Shown piece by piece: positions 42,428-51,210 of a stretch of 64,000 nt of DNA. Every line of letters begins with the position of its first letter. Within the stretch, counting starts at the first letter, position 1. This DNA comes from JABFRJ01 sp031374735 (lineage in GTDB: Bacteria > Pseudomonadota > Alphaproteobacteria > Rhizobiales > Hyphomicrobiaceae), in contig JANMGQ010000010.1 in NCBI GenBank assembly GCA_031374735.1, positions 112,544-176,543 on the forward strand, read 5' to 3'. Below the pieces are notes generated by a model. The model was given only the letters and a program-made list of their open reading frames with translations, had not been told where the DNA came from and searched no databases. Both the position numbers and the translations under genes were made by a program.

Positions 42428-42916
42428 TTATGCCGGTCGCGTGCACTTCGTCAGACCGGCCGGCGCCCGCTTCCAGGTGAACGTCTGGCCCAGGAACTTG
42501 ATGCCGATATACCCCGTGACGGTCGCAACGTTCGGTGAAATCAGCTTGACCTCGACCCTGTAGCTTTTGCCGTCCTCGGGATTGTAGAGCCAGCCGCCAT
42601 CGAAGGCGCTGGCTTCGCTCGGGACAGCGGCGCCGATGATCGGCAGGCCGCAAATGGGTCGTTTGCGCAGTTTGGCGTCGGGGTTATTGCCGTCGCGAAA
42701 GGGCTGGCCCTTGTCATCGGTCGGCTTTTCCAACCAAACCAGATTGCCGCACAGCGCCGCCCCGCAGCGGGTAAATTCGACAGCGCCACGGCCCGTGTGG
42801 TCGATCCAGACGCCCGCAATATCGGCCTTCTGCGCTGATGCAGACGGTACGCCGCATGTCGCAAGTGCGACAAAAAGAGCGGCAAAACAAAGAGATAGGG
42901 ACGTGTTTTGGGTCAT
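42428..42916 (-). CDS. DUF2147 domain-containing secreted protein
   Basis: A 162-residue protein with a signal peptide ending near SASAQKA, then the DUF2147 lipocalin-like core: IAGVWIDHTGRGAVEFTRCGAALCGNLVWL, a conserved GKPICGLPIIG-like segment (KRPICGLPIIG), WLYNPEDGKSYRVEVKL and YIGIKFLGQTFTWKRA. Periplasmic or secreted; the biochemical role of the family is not established. Its N-terminal cleavage site and two Cys pairs are consistent with oxidising compartments. It lies upstream of a 300-base divergent region before the DevC gene. Confidence 0.87.
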   Translation of the reverse strand: MTQNTSLSLCFAALFVALATCGVPSASAQKADIAGVWIDHTGRGAVEFTRCGAALCGNLVWLEKPTDDKGQPFRDGNNPDAKLRKRPICGLPIIGAAVPSEASAFDGGWLYNPEDGKSYRVEVKLISPNVATVTGYIGIKFLGQTFTWKRAPAGLTKCTRPA

Positions 42917-43215
42917 GATGTAACGCTCTGGCAACAAAACTTGGACACAATGTGGCCGTAGCCGGCCCGCGTCGCTGCTGGATCGTAACGACTTGGGAGC
43001 GGATGATGCGCGTGCACGATAACTTGCTCATGTACTAGCACATTTCTTCGCGCGTCGCAGCCGCGTTTACTGTAAAGTCCCACTCTACTGAGTGATCGCT
43101 GCCAATCCTATATATACCCCCACAGCGGGTTCCGGTGACAAACGCCACCACCTGTCTTGCCGCAGTCGATCCGCGTCACGTCCAATTCGCTTCACGTTTC
43201 GAGTACCGACCCGCA
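42917..43215. other. intergenic promoter region for the DUF2147 and DevC genes
   Basis: 300 bases between divergent genes. It is AT-richer near 43010-43120 (TACTAGCACATTTC, TATATATACC), consistent with promoters for both directions, but I cannot define specific boxes. Confidence 0.4.
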
Positions 43216-44343
43216 ATGATGTTCACCCTTGCCTTCCGGAACTTGTTCCACGATCGCGTTCAGCTGGTCGTGACGCTGGTTGGCATTCTGTTTTCAGTCG
43301 TTCTCATGGCCGTGCAGCTCGGCCTTTATCTCGGCGCGAGCAAAATGATCGTGGCGCCGATCGACAAAGCCGATGGCGATGTCTGGATCATGGCCTACGG
43401 CACCAAGAACTTCGAAGAAGCCCAGCCAATTGATGCGCGCCTGCGCACGATGGCCTTGGCGACCGCGGGCGTCGACCGCGCCATCCCGATGGTCTCGGCC
43501 TTCACCGAATGGAAAAAGCCGGCCGGCGGCTCCAACTTGTCCGTCGTTGTCGGCACCGATATCGAGGATGGCGGCCTTGCCCCTTGGAATATCGTCGAGG
43601 GCTCGTTGTCCGGCATCGGCGCCCGCGACGCTGTTTTTGTTGATCGCACCTATCTCTCCGAGCTTGGCATCACCGGCATGGGCGATACGGGCCAGATCAA
43701 CGGCAACCGTGTCAAAGTGGCGGGCCTGACCGAGGGGATCCGCTCCTTCACCACGTCGCCGTTTGTCTTCACGACGCTCAATCGGGCCAAGCAACTGCTC
43801 AATATGCCGGCCGACAAGATCACCTATGTGCTCGTCAAAGTGACACCAGGTGTGGAGCACACGGCCGTGCGCGATGCGCTACGCGCCAAGATCCCCGATG
43901 GCGAAGTGCTGACCAAGGCTGAGTTCCGCGAACGCAGCCTCAATCACTGGATGTTCGCCACTGGTGCCGGTATCGCGCTGATCGGTGGCGCTGTGCTGGG
44001 CCTGATCGTCGGCACGGTCATCGTCGCGCAGACGCTGTACGGGTCGACCAAAGACCACATCACGGAGTTTGCCACCCTGCGTGCCCTCGGCTCGTCGTCG
44101 GGCTTTATTCACAAGGTGATTCTCACCCAGGCCGGTCTCTCGGCGGTGCTCGGCTATGCGCTTGGCATGTCCATTGCCTTGGGCGTCACATACGCGACAC
44201 ACAACACGGCGTTGCCGATGGCGATGACGTGGACGCTGGCCGCGGCCCTGTTTGGTGTCACCCTGTTCATGTGCGCGTTTTCAGCCATCGCGGCCATCAA
44301 CAAGGTGACGAAGATCGATCCGGTGATGGTGTTCAACAAATGA
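43216..44343 (+). CDS. devC: DevC-like ABC exporter permease
   Basis: A 375-residue MacB/FtsX-type permease: helix near residues 15-38, a long periplasmic domain (about 40-260), then three C-terminal helices (GIALIGGAVLGLIVGTVIVAQTLYGS, AVLGYALGMSIALGV, AALFGVTLFMCAFSAIAAI). It ends KIDPVMVFNK, characteristic of DevC. The next gene overlaps by ATGA. Cyanobacterial DevBCA exports glycolipids via TolC; cargo here is unknown. ATG 43216 is followed by a second ATG at 43219. Confidence 0.88.
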   Translation: MMFTLAFRNLFHDRVQLVVTLVGILFSVVLMAVQLGLYLGASKMIVAPIDKADGDVWIMAYGTKNFEEAQPIDARLRTMALATAGVDRAIPMVSAFTEWKKPAGGSNLSVVVGTDIEDGGLAPWNIVEGSLSGIGARDAVFVDRTYLSELGITGMGDTGQINGNRVKVAGLTEGIRSFTTSPFVFTTLNRAKQLLNMPADKITYVLVKVTPGVEHTAVRDALRAKIPDGEVLTKAEFRERSLNHWMFATGAGIALIGGAVLGLIVGTVIVAQTLYGSTKDHITEFATLRALGSSSGFIHKVILTQAGLSAVLGYALGMSIALGVTYATHNTALPMAMTWTLAAALFGVTLFMCAFSAIAAINKVTKIDPVMVFNK

Positions 44344-45152
44344 GTGCAACCATCGTCATCGAGAAGCACGGCACGCCGACGGCGCCCGAGAAGGGGCCGC
44401 CGGTCCTGGTTGCGAGCAATATCGTCAAGGAACTCGGCCGCGGTGCCGCGCTCGTGAAAGCGCTGAGAGGCGTCAGCCTGGACATTTATCCGGGCGAACT
44501 CACCTTGCTGATGGGGCCCTCGGGTTCCGGCAAGACGACGCTGCTGTCGATCCTTGGCTGCATCCTGGCGCCGACGTCGGGCAAGCTGTCGATTGCCGGA
44601 CAAGCGACGGAAGGGCTCAGCGCAGAAGCGCTTGCAAATTTGCGCCGCCAGCATGTCGGCTTCATCTTCCAGGGCTACAATCTGTTCCCGACGCTGAATG
44701 CAGAAGAGAACGTGAAGCTTGCGCTTGATGTGCGCGGCACAAAAGGCCCAGACCAGATCATGAAGGCGCAGCGCGCCCTTCACGATGTTGGCCTGTCGCA
44801 TCGCATGCGCGCCACGCCCGGCACGCTCTCGGGCGGAGAAAAACAGCGCGTGGCCGTGGCCCGCGCCATCGCCAGCCAACCCTCGCTCATTCTCGCCGAC
44901 GAACCGACGGCAGCATTGGACAGCGAGAACGGTCAAGCTGTGATGGCGCTGCTCGCCAAGATCGCACACGCAAGCACGCATCATGCCGTGCTGGCTGTCA
45001 CCCACGACCCGCGCACTATTCCATACGCCGATCGCATTCTGCGCATCGAAGACGGGCTCATCGTCGGGGAGGATCGTCCTCCTGCCGATGGTGGCGATAC
45101 CGTCCGCAAACTCTCTCCTGGCCCACACGTTCGAGATAAGAAACGGAAATAG
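44340..45152 (+). CDS. devA: DevA-like ABC exporter ATPase
   Basis: A 270-residue ATPase of the MacB/LolD class: Walker A GPSGSGKT, signature LSGGEKQR, Walker B LILADEPTAALD, His switch THDPR. It carries an N-terminal extension of about 28 residues. It is translationally coupled to devC (ATGA at 44340-44343) and is followed almost directly by devB (stop TAG 45150-45152). Confidence 0.9.
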   Translation: MSATIVIEKHGTPTAPEKGPPVLVASNIVKELGRGAALVKALRGVSLDIYPGELTLLMGPSGSGKTTLLSILGCILAPTSGKLSIAGQATEGLSAEALANLRRQHVGFIFQGYNLFPTLNAEENVKLALDVRGTKGPDQIMKAQRALHDVGLSHRMRATPGTLSGGEKQRVAVARAIASQPSLILADEPTAALDSENGQAVMALLAKIAHASTHHAVLAVTHDPRTIPYADRILRIEDGLIVGEDRPPADGGDTVRKLSPGPHVRDKKRK

Positions 45153-45154
45153 TG

Positions 45155-46327
45155 ATGGCACATCCGGCCCGTAACGAAAACGCAATCAACGTGCTGCTGC
45201 TGGCGGCAGCTGCAGCCGTTGCCATCGCCTATGTCGTGCCCCGCTACGCTGGCTCGGCCAACGCCGTGCTGTCGAGTTTCGGCGCCGCCCAGGCAACGCC
45301 GGCGCAAGCGTCCATAATCCTGGCACAAGCCTCGACCACGCCCGCCGCACTGCAAAAAGCGGCGCCGCTGCCAGCGCCAGCGTGGGCCGCCGCCGGTCAG
45401 GGTCGCGTCGAGCCGTTCGGTGGCGAGGTGCGCATCACGGCACAGGCCCAAGGCCGTATTGTTGAAGTGCTTGCTGCCATGAACGACAAAGTTCAGGCCG
45501 GCGAACTGCTTGTGCGTCTGGACGATGCTGATCCTGAGGCGCGCGTCGCCGCCGCAGAAGCCGAGGCGAGTGTCCGCCGCCGCGAACGCAATGGCGAGAC
45601 TGTTACGGGCGCCGCTCGCGATCGCCGCGTCGCCGAAGACGCCATCGCGTCCGCCGAGCGCGTCGTGGCATCCGCGCGTGCCGAATACGATCGCCAGGTG
45701 CGTCTGCGCCGCGCCGGCAAAGGCACCGCCGCCGATCAGACCAAGGCCCGCGATGCCGTGACAGCCGCGCGCGATCAGCTCGACACCAACCGCGCCACCT
45801 TGCGCCGCATCATGGCCGTCGGCAACGTTCCTGAGCAGACGCGTTTTGAAGCTTCGATCGCCGCAGCTCGCTCGGATATCTCACTCGCCGAGGCGGCCCT
45901 TGAGCGTATGCGGATCCGCGCGCCAAAGGACGGAACGATCCTGCAGGTGATCGCCACTGTCGGCGAAACGGCCGTGCCAACGCCTGATCAGGTCATGATC
46001 GTTCTTGGCGACATGTCGAAGCTGCGCGTGCGTGCCGAACTCGAAGAACGCGACAGCGCCAAAGTGCGTCTTGGCCAAACCGTCATCGTGCGCTCCGACG
46101 CGTTCCCCGGCAAAGACTTCGAAGGCAAAGTTGGCCAGATCGCCCAGGCGCTTGCGCCGAGCAGGATCGGCCTGAAGGGCCCTCGCCGCGGCCTCGAAGT
46201 GGATGTCCTTGAAGTGCTCGTCGATCTCGACGGTTTGCCGGCCCTGCTGCCCGGTATGCGCGTCGACGTACTCCTCAAGCCCGACGCCACCGCCGAAGCC
46301 CCCAAGGACGCTCCGAAGCAGAATTGA
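45155..46327 (+). CDS. devB: HlyD/DevB-like membrane fusion protein
   Basis: A 390-residue periplasmic adaptor. An N-terminal helix (VLLLAAAAAVAIAYVVPRY) anchors it, followed by the lipoyl/biotinyl-like half (GRVEPFGGEVRITAQAQGRIVEVLAAMNDKVQAGELLVRLDDAD), a long Ala/Arg-rich coiled hairpin (residues about 125-250) and the beta-barrel domain with DGTILQVIATVGETAVP. It links DevCA to an outer-membrane channel. It starts 2 bases after the devA stop. A HlyD start GTG at 45152 is less likely. Confidence 0.9.
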   Translation: MAHPARNENAINVLLLAAAAAVAIAYVVPRYAGSANAVLSSFGAAQATPAQASIILAQASTTPAALQKAAPLPAPAWAAAGQGRVEPFGGEVRITAQAQGRIVEVLAAMNDKVQAGELLVRLDDADPEARVAAAEAEASVRRRERNGETVTGAARDRRVAEDAIASAERVVASARAEYDRQVRLRRAGKGTAADQTKARDAVTAARDQLDTNRATLRRIMAVGNVPEQTRFEASIAAARSDISLAEAALERMRIRAPKDGTILQVIATVGETAVPTPDQVMIVLGDMSKLRVRAELEERDSAKVRLGQTVIVRSDAFPGKDFEGKVGQIAQALAPSRIGLKGPRRGLEVDVLEVLVDLDGLPALLPGMRVDVLLKPDATAEAPKDAPKQN

Positions 46328-46976
46328 GCCCGCGCACAAAAATTCTGACCCTGCAGAGCAAATAGCGTCATCGCAGATCCGTGATCTCTACCGCCGTTCG
46401 TAAAGCGCGCGTGCCGACGCGCAAGAGGTAGGGCTCCCGGACATGCCGGCCGCGCTAATCACTGGGCTCCGGCGCTGAAGCGGCTGTTTAACGTCAATAC
46501 CTGGCTCAATAAAGTCGAGTGCTGGTTCTTGCTCCTGCAAGGCCAATCGCCGGCCGGCGTCTCGTTCACGTCGGTCGGCACATCGACGCTGACATCGCCG
46601 CCCACAATGAAACGGCCGAACCGCTCGTGTGACAAAATCAGAAGTGCACCAGCGCCGCGTTAAGGGCCGACGTGTCAATGATCTGTGAGTCCGGCTACTA
46701 GATTGGATGACCGACGAGCCGTAACGGCGATTAGGGGGCGACGCGCGTCGCGCCACGGTGGGGTACCTCTGTGTAACGTGGCGACCCGAAAAGTGCAATA
46801 ACTACAGTAACTTGAAATCCGTCAATAGCTTATGAACAAAATGGTGCGGTCGAAAGGAGTCACGTCCGATGCGCTTGACCGGCCGGAACTTTTGACTCAC
46901 GTTCGCTTCACCCGCGCACCCCTGTTCTCGCGTCAGAGCGCTCTCCCATCACCCGCAAATCTGACGTCGGAGCATC
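46328..46976. other. left flank of the accessory island, no gene
   Basis: 650 bases without a convincing gene. It contains a perfect 14-base palindrome, GCGACGC-GCGTCGC, at 46738-46751, which may be an operator or replication/recombination site for the gene that follows. AT-rich sequence at 46790-46840 is a plausible promoter. Confidence 0.5.
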
Positions 46977-48236
46977 ATGCTGACCGCGCTGCGCCCGAAC
47001 TTTGTCGATGCTGCCAAGTTAACGGCGCTTTGGGACGGCATTCGTGCTGGCCACAAATTCCGCCCGCTCAAGGTGCCGATCGCCGCTGCCATCGATCGCC
47101 GGATCACTGAGGATGCCCTCGCCCTTTATGCCTACCGCAGTGCGCAGTTGAAGCAGCCGTACCATCTGCACCGCACGGCTGTGCGACGGTATCTCGGCTT
47201 GAGCAAGCAAGGCTTCTACGACGCACTTGATTGTCTGACCGGTTTCGGAGTGCTCCACCGTGACGTGGTTGCCGGGCGCGTGCGCTCCGAACGGGTGAAC
47301 CCTGAGGCTTTCGGTGGAGAGCGCATAGGCGAGATCGTGGTCCCGTATGCCCTGATCGGCATCCTCTCGCCGCCGCTGCTCTCGTTTTACCTGTTCGCGC
47401 TGTCTGGCTTCGAGCCGCGCGGACTATACCCGCGCGACTACGAATTTCGCTTCTGCTGTAGCCGCCAGACAGTTCTGCGGCGCCTCTCCGTGCTGGAGAG
47501 CGTCGGCCTGATCAAGACCGAGCAGAACCGTAACGAGGACGGCCGCTTCAACGGCACATCCTTCCACGGCATACGCATCGTGCTGCCGAAAGCCTTCAAG
47601 GCGGAGCCGCCCCCCGACAATTGCGCGCAAATGCAGGAACGCACCCAAACGCTGGAACGCAACAATCCGGAAGGTCAGAACGCACCAACATACAAGGCTG
47701 CTACTGCTGTCGTACAAGGCTTATGCTCTATCGACACGCACGTACTCGGTACGGCTGACGCCGAACCGAGCCACACACACGACGCCTTGGCCTTCAGTCG
47801 GAAACCGGTTGCCGACGGCGCCGGCGGAGCAATATCCTGGGCCTACGATGACGACATAAGCAACACCGACTGGGGCGACGCGCTCAGCGACGACGTCGCA
47901 CTGGCCAAGGCCACGGACGCAATCAGCGACAAGCGCATCTTCGACGACGTCATGGGGGCGACGGATGGCCGCTTCGCCGGCCCAATCGTCTTTCCGCCAG
48001 ACCTGTGCGGTTATCGCCATCTCGTGGCCGGCGTCATGCACAAGCGCGCGTGTGGGGCGGAGGCGGCGCACGACTACTTGCTCGAGGTTTTGCGCCGGAC
48101 AATCGGCGATACAACCCGAGTACTGCGCTCATGGGCCTATCTCGGCAAAACCATCGCGCACCGCGTCGACCTCAACGGCCCCGAAGCGGAAGACCAGGAC
48201 AGCGAAGACCGCGACGTCGAGGTCGCCCATGGCTGA
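46977..48236 (+). CDS. winged-helix, replication-initiator-like protein
   Basis: A 419-residue DNA-binding-type protein I cannot place in a named family. Residues 35-80 (ALYAYRSAQLKQPYHLHRTAVRRYLGLSKQGFYDALDCLTGFGVL) form one helix-turn-helix, and about 145-175 (YEFRFCCSRQTVLRRLSVLESVGLIKTEQ) a second with a wing, a layout like plasmid Rep or RepC-type initiators. The C-terminal half is acidic and lower complexity. GGAG lies 5 bases before ATG. It starts the island; phage/plasmid origin is inferred from architecture and neighbours. Confidence 0.55.
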   Translation: MLTALRPNFVDAAKLTALWDGIRAGHKFRPLKVPIAAAIDRRITEDALALYAYRSAQLKQPYHLHRTAVRRYLGLSKQGFYDALDCLTGFGVLHRDVVAGRVRSERVNPEAFGGERIGEIVVPYALIGILSPPLLSFYLFALSGFEPRGLYPRDYEFRFCCSRQTVLRRLSVLESVGLIKTEQNRNEDGRFNGTSFHGIRIVLPKAFKAEPPPDNCAQMQERTQTLERNNPEGQNAPTYKAATAVVQGLCSIDTHVLGTADAEPSHTHDALAFSRKPVADGAGGAISWAYDDDISNTDWGDALSDDVALAKATDAISDKRIFDDVMGATDGRFAGPIVFPPDLCGYRHLVAGVMHKRACGAEAAHDYLLEVLRRTIGDTTRVLRSWAYLGKTIAHRVDLNGPEAEDQDSEDRDVEVAHG

Positions 48237-48988
48237 TGTCTTGCTCCTGACCTTACCGCTACTGATCGGACTTCTGACCTTCCCGCTACCGCGGCAGCTC
48301 AACCCCGTCAGTATGCCACCGTGGGGATCGGCTGCGCCATCACGCCACGTGTGGACCACGCGCCGATTGGTTCGCCGAGGCGGTCGGGCTCGGCCCGAGG
48401 ACCGCCGTCGGCGCCAGCGACGTGAAGCATGCAGCATAAACCGCGCGACGGCCGCTTCGCGCGATAGCGCAGGCGCGTGCGGATTCTCCGTGGCTCGCCG
48501 GATCGTGGGGGATGGGCCACAAAAGCGCCTGCGGGCGGCCCGAAATGGAGCGGACACTCCGCTCCAGAGAAACTACCTTCGATTGTCCATGGAGCGTCAG
48601 GATCATTCGTGATCTTGAACAGGGGGAACGTTAGGATCATCCGCATGTATATTTGGCGTACCGCGGAGCGTCCGCGACGTAGATAATTCAATCATTTGCG
48701 GTGAGTAGCAGCCTCCGCCGAAATGCAGTAGTGAACGAACGTCGTGGACGATCCGAGATGAGAATGCACGCAATGGCTGTTTTCTCCGCCACCTCGGCTA
48801 CAACTTCATCCTGTTAAGCGGAGCCTCCGCGAGGTAAATCCGGCAGCCCGGCAGTGATAGCCGCATCGTCCGGAGTATCCCACAGCGCTGCGCGCCCGTG
48901 CCCACGCATTCCCCAATGTGAAACCGATACGGCGCTCAGTCCTTGCTGTCTGGGGCCCCGCACCTGGGTCTAACTGGCCAACGCGCCG
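48237..48988. other. 750-base gene-free stretch
   Basis: Between the Rep-like gene and the minus-strand unknown gene. Reading frames here are short and lack codon bias. The striking content is the trio of palindromes described separately (48546-48830). Confidence 0.55.
48546..48830. repeat. three copies of GCGGA-N3-TCCGC palindrome
   Basis: Perfect inverted repeats at 48546-48566 (arms TGGAGCGGA/TCCGCTCCA around CAC), 48662-48676 (CGCGGA/TCCGCG around GCG) and 48818-48830 (GCGGAG/CTCCGC around C). All share the core GCGGA-N3-TCCGC. Spacing is about 110 and 155 bases. They could be binding sites for an initiator or recombinase, or hairpins in an RNA; no CRISPR-like array structure. Confidence 0.6.
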
Positions 48989-49732
48989 TTACTTCGAACC
49001 GCCAATCCCGTTGATGATCCCGCTCAGTCGTAGGCGGTCGTTCTTGTACGCCCCGATCAGGTCGATCAGCTTCACGATTTCCGCCCGATTGGCAGCCTCC
49101 TTCCCAAAGGCATCGTCCCGAAGGAGATCCTTGGTAACATCGTCGAGGAGCTTCAGCGCCGCGTCGTAGCTAGCGAACGAGCGCTTGGCGCGGGCCATGA
49201 TCGACGCGGCATCTGCGGGCGTGCTGCGGGCCACATCTTGGCTCGCCGTGACGAGGCTCTGCTCGAGCTTCACCAGCATCAGAGCCCGGGTCATGATCAC
49301 AAGCAAGGTCGACGATCGGGCTTTTTCGTCGGAGAGGCGTGATCGTGCCGATTGGCGCAGCGTGTCCAGATGGCCGGCCGACATGAGGTCCTGACGCCCG
49401 ATCAGCCGGTCCATGAAGATCACGGCCGCCAGCGGCGCTAGGCCGTTCGTCGGTTCCATCCCGAACACAGCGTCCATGGCGGTAAGCACCAGTTTCATAT
49501 CGGCACCGGGCTCTGACAGTGACGCCGCGGCCCAGATGGCCGTCGCCAAACCGTAGCCCTCAGAGTCCTTTGCCGCTTGTCCCCAGACCGCGGGATCGAG
49601 CGCTGCCGTGACATCCGGCACGAAGCGCGTCTTCGCGATCTCCTTGTTCGATCGGGCAATAACCAGCATCGCCGTCTCGGCCTGAATGCGCGCCAGTTGG
49701 TCTTCGCCCTGGTGGAAGTGAAGCAGCGCCAT
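48989..49732 (-). CDS. unknown soluble protein, partner of the 49760 gene
   Basis: A 247-residue, mostly helical protein without a signal peptide, which I do not recognise. Segments such as LVIMTRALMLVKLEQSLVTASQDVAR and MARAKRSFASYDAALKLLDDVTKDLLRDDAFGKEAANRAEIVKLIDLIGAYKNDRLRLSGIINGIG suggest a helical bundle or a coiled region. The start ATG 49732 has AAGGTGG 8 bases upstream; a GTG 12 bases before is possible. It is 27 bases after the stop of the exported gene, so they form an operon. Confidence 0.6.
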   Translation of the reverse strand: MALLHFHQGEDQLARIQAETAMLVIARSNKEIAKTRFVPDVTAALDPAVWGQAAKDSEGYGLATAIWAAASLSEPGADMKLVLTAMDAVFGMEPTNGLAPLAAVIFMDRLIGRQDLMSAGHLDTLRQSARSRLSDEKARSSTLLVIMTRALMLVKLEQSLVTASQDVARSTPADAASIMARAKRSFASYDAALKLLDDVTKDLLRDDAFGKEAANRAEIVKLIDLIGAYKNDRLRLSGIINGIGGSK

Positions 49733-49759
49733 CAAGCCGGCCACCTTGGCCGCATCAAC

Positions 49760-50383
49760 CTAGCTGATGGTCTCCTGCCACACGCGTTCCTTGAGCCGAC
49801 GCACCGCAAAGTCCACGACCTCCACGTTGCGCACATCGTTGTGCAACACGTCGGAACGATAGAAGTTTTCCAGGTGAGTCATGATTGCCTTGTAGCTCGC
49901 GGGCCCATTGCCAGACCGCGGCAACGGAAATCGAGGCGTATTGCGGACGCGCTCTTCGAAGGCGGCACGGTCATATCGTTCCCGCAACGCGCCAAAGGTG
50001 TAGGGGACGATCGCATCCTGCCCGAACGTGAGTGCGGCGGTGAGCACCGCAACGCCACCTTTGACCCCGAAGCCGCCGGCAGTCAGCGCGCCGCCGCCGA
50101 GTAGAGCGAGGCCGTAGGATTTAGCAGCCGCGCCGCTCAGCCCCGCCGTGGTGCCGATCCATGTGCCGAGCGTGCCGACGAAGGGGCTCGCAGCCCCGAC
50201 CGTGAAATAGATCAACAGCCCAGCGCCGATCGCGACCAACCCGGCCAGAAGCCAATTCGTCTGTCCGCCGCCGCTGTAGAATGCGTCGAAGGACAGCGGC
50301 CCAGCGTTACCGAACCAGCTTTGCGCCGTAGCTGGTTCAGACACCATTGCCACGGCCACCATGGCCGAAAGAATGTACCGCAT
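49760..50383 (-). CDS. exported Gly-rich protein with membrane helices, unknown function
   Basis: A 207-residue protein. The signal peptide RYILSAMVAVAMVSEPATAQSW cleaves near residue 20, and two hydrophobic Gly/Ala segments follow (NWLLAGLVAIGAGLLIYFTVGAA and a GLALLGGGALTAGGFGVKGGVAVL stretch). The C-terminal 70 residues are charged (RERYDRAAFEERVRN, HLENFYRSDVLHNDVRNVEVVDFAVRRLKERVWQ). No match is known to me. It is the first gene of a minus-strand pair with the 48989 gene, close to a divergently oriented XRE regulator. Confidence 0.6.
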   Translation of the reverse strand: MRYILSAMVAVAMVSEPATAQSWFGNAGPLSFDAFYSGGGQTNWLLAGLVAIGAGLLIYFTVGAASPFVGTLGTWIGTTAGLSGAAAKSYGLALLGGGALTAGGFGVKGGVAVLTAALTFGQDAIVPYTFGALRERYDRAAFEERVRNTPRFPLPRSGNGPASYKAIMTHLENFYRSDVLHNDVRNVEVVDFAVRRLKERVWQETIS

Positions 50384-50463
50384 TCTGCCCTCACTTCCCG
50401 GCTGGCCGGACCGCACACGAGCGACCGTCTCGTGGGGCCGGCGAACGGCTCTGGATCATGTCG

Positions 50464-50476
50464 TTATGTTTCATAA
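50464..50476. promoter_or_regulatory. candidate operator for the XRE gene
   Basis: TTATG-TTT-CATAA, a perfect inverted repeat in the divergent region about 50 bases before the XRE start. XRE regulators commonly bind such short palindromes near their own promoter. Confidence 0.35.
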
Positions 50477-50522
50477 TCCAGACGCCCTGGCTTCGGAAGC
50501 CCGTTGGCTGCTCCTTGGCCGC

Positions 50523-50864
50523 ATGAGTGATTTGGCGCACCGAATCGCCGAGGCCATCCGAAGGGCGCGGCGTCGCAAAGACATGACGCAGGAAGAGCTG
50601 GCCGAGGCGATCGGCCTGCAACCCGAATCCGTGTCCAACATCGAACGGGGCAGCGTCGTCCCGACCCTGGACACGTTCTCCAAGCTTGTGTCGGTGCTCG
50701 GCCTCGACGTCGTGAAGTTGTTCGAAGCCAAGCCCGTCGAACGGAAGGTCACGGCAAAGCGCCAACGCCTTGAAGACGACGTGCGCGACATCGTCGAAGG
50801 TCTCGACGACGCCCGTGTACGTGATGTGATGATCCTGGCGCGGGCTTTTCGGGATGCGCGGTGA
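50523..50864 (+). CDS. XRE family helix-turn-helix regulator
   Basis: A 113-residue regulator. The HTH core IAEAIRRARRRKDMTQEELAEAIGLQPESVSNIERGSVVPTLDTFSKLVSVLGLDVVKLFEA covers residues 6-68, and the charged C-terminal extension VRDIVEGLDDARVRDVMILARAFRD may dimerise. The start at 50523 is where the conserved fold begins; an ATG at 50466 would add 19 residues. It is divergent from the unknown pair at 48989-50383 and probably regulates it and/or itself. Confidence 0.85.
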   Translation: MSDLAHRIAEAIRRARRRKDMTQEELAEAIGLQPESVSNIERGSVVPTLDTFSKLVSVLGLDVVKLFEAKPVERKVTAKRQRLEDDVRDIVEGLDDARVRDVMILARAFRDAR

Positions 50865-50869
50865 GTCGG

Positions 50870-51202
50870 CTACCCTTCTGCTGGGTGCAACTCCAACACC
50901 TTGGCCACGTCCGCATCTTCGATCATGATCCGGCTGCCCACCGGTACCTGCTCCGTCGTCAGCCCTGTGATCCGCGGCACCAGACGCCAGAGACGGTTTG
51001 CATCAACGCAACCGCGTATGCTGAAATGGGTCAGATCGAGCGCTACCGAACACGGCCGTTCTTCGCCCGTCGGCGTGACCAAGACCGCAGGTCACGACCG
51101 CGTTGCGCCAAGGTCGCGCACCTCAATATCTGGCGTCACGACAATCCCGATGCCGCTCAAGGCGAACACGTCGGCGACTTCGAGCAGCACATAATGCGTC
51201 AT
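50870..51202 (-). pseudogene. small beta-barrel-like protein with in-frame TGA
   Basis: From ATG 51202 the frame reads MTHYVLLEVADVFALSGIG and IVVTPDIEVRDLGATRS, then TGA at 51094-51092, then continues in the same frame PAVLVTPTGEERPCSVALDL and on to PAEG* at 50870. The parts together resemble an EF-Tu domain-2-like barrel (VFALSGIGIVVTPDI, GLTTEQVPVGSRIMIED) seen in small recombinase-associated proteins. A TGG-to-TGA change is the simplest explanation. It is directly downstream of the recombinase gene. Confidence 0.5.
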
Positions 51203-51210
51203 GGCATGGC

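Noticed and set aside
47965..48612. Plus-strand frame overlapping the end of the Rep-like gene
   Set aside because: Arg-rich, no start context, and out of frame with the Rep-like protein, which has two recognisable HTH segments.
48546..48830. CRISPR array
   Set aside because: Only three short palindromes at unequal distances with no repeated spacers and no cas genes.
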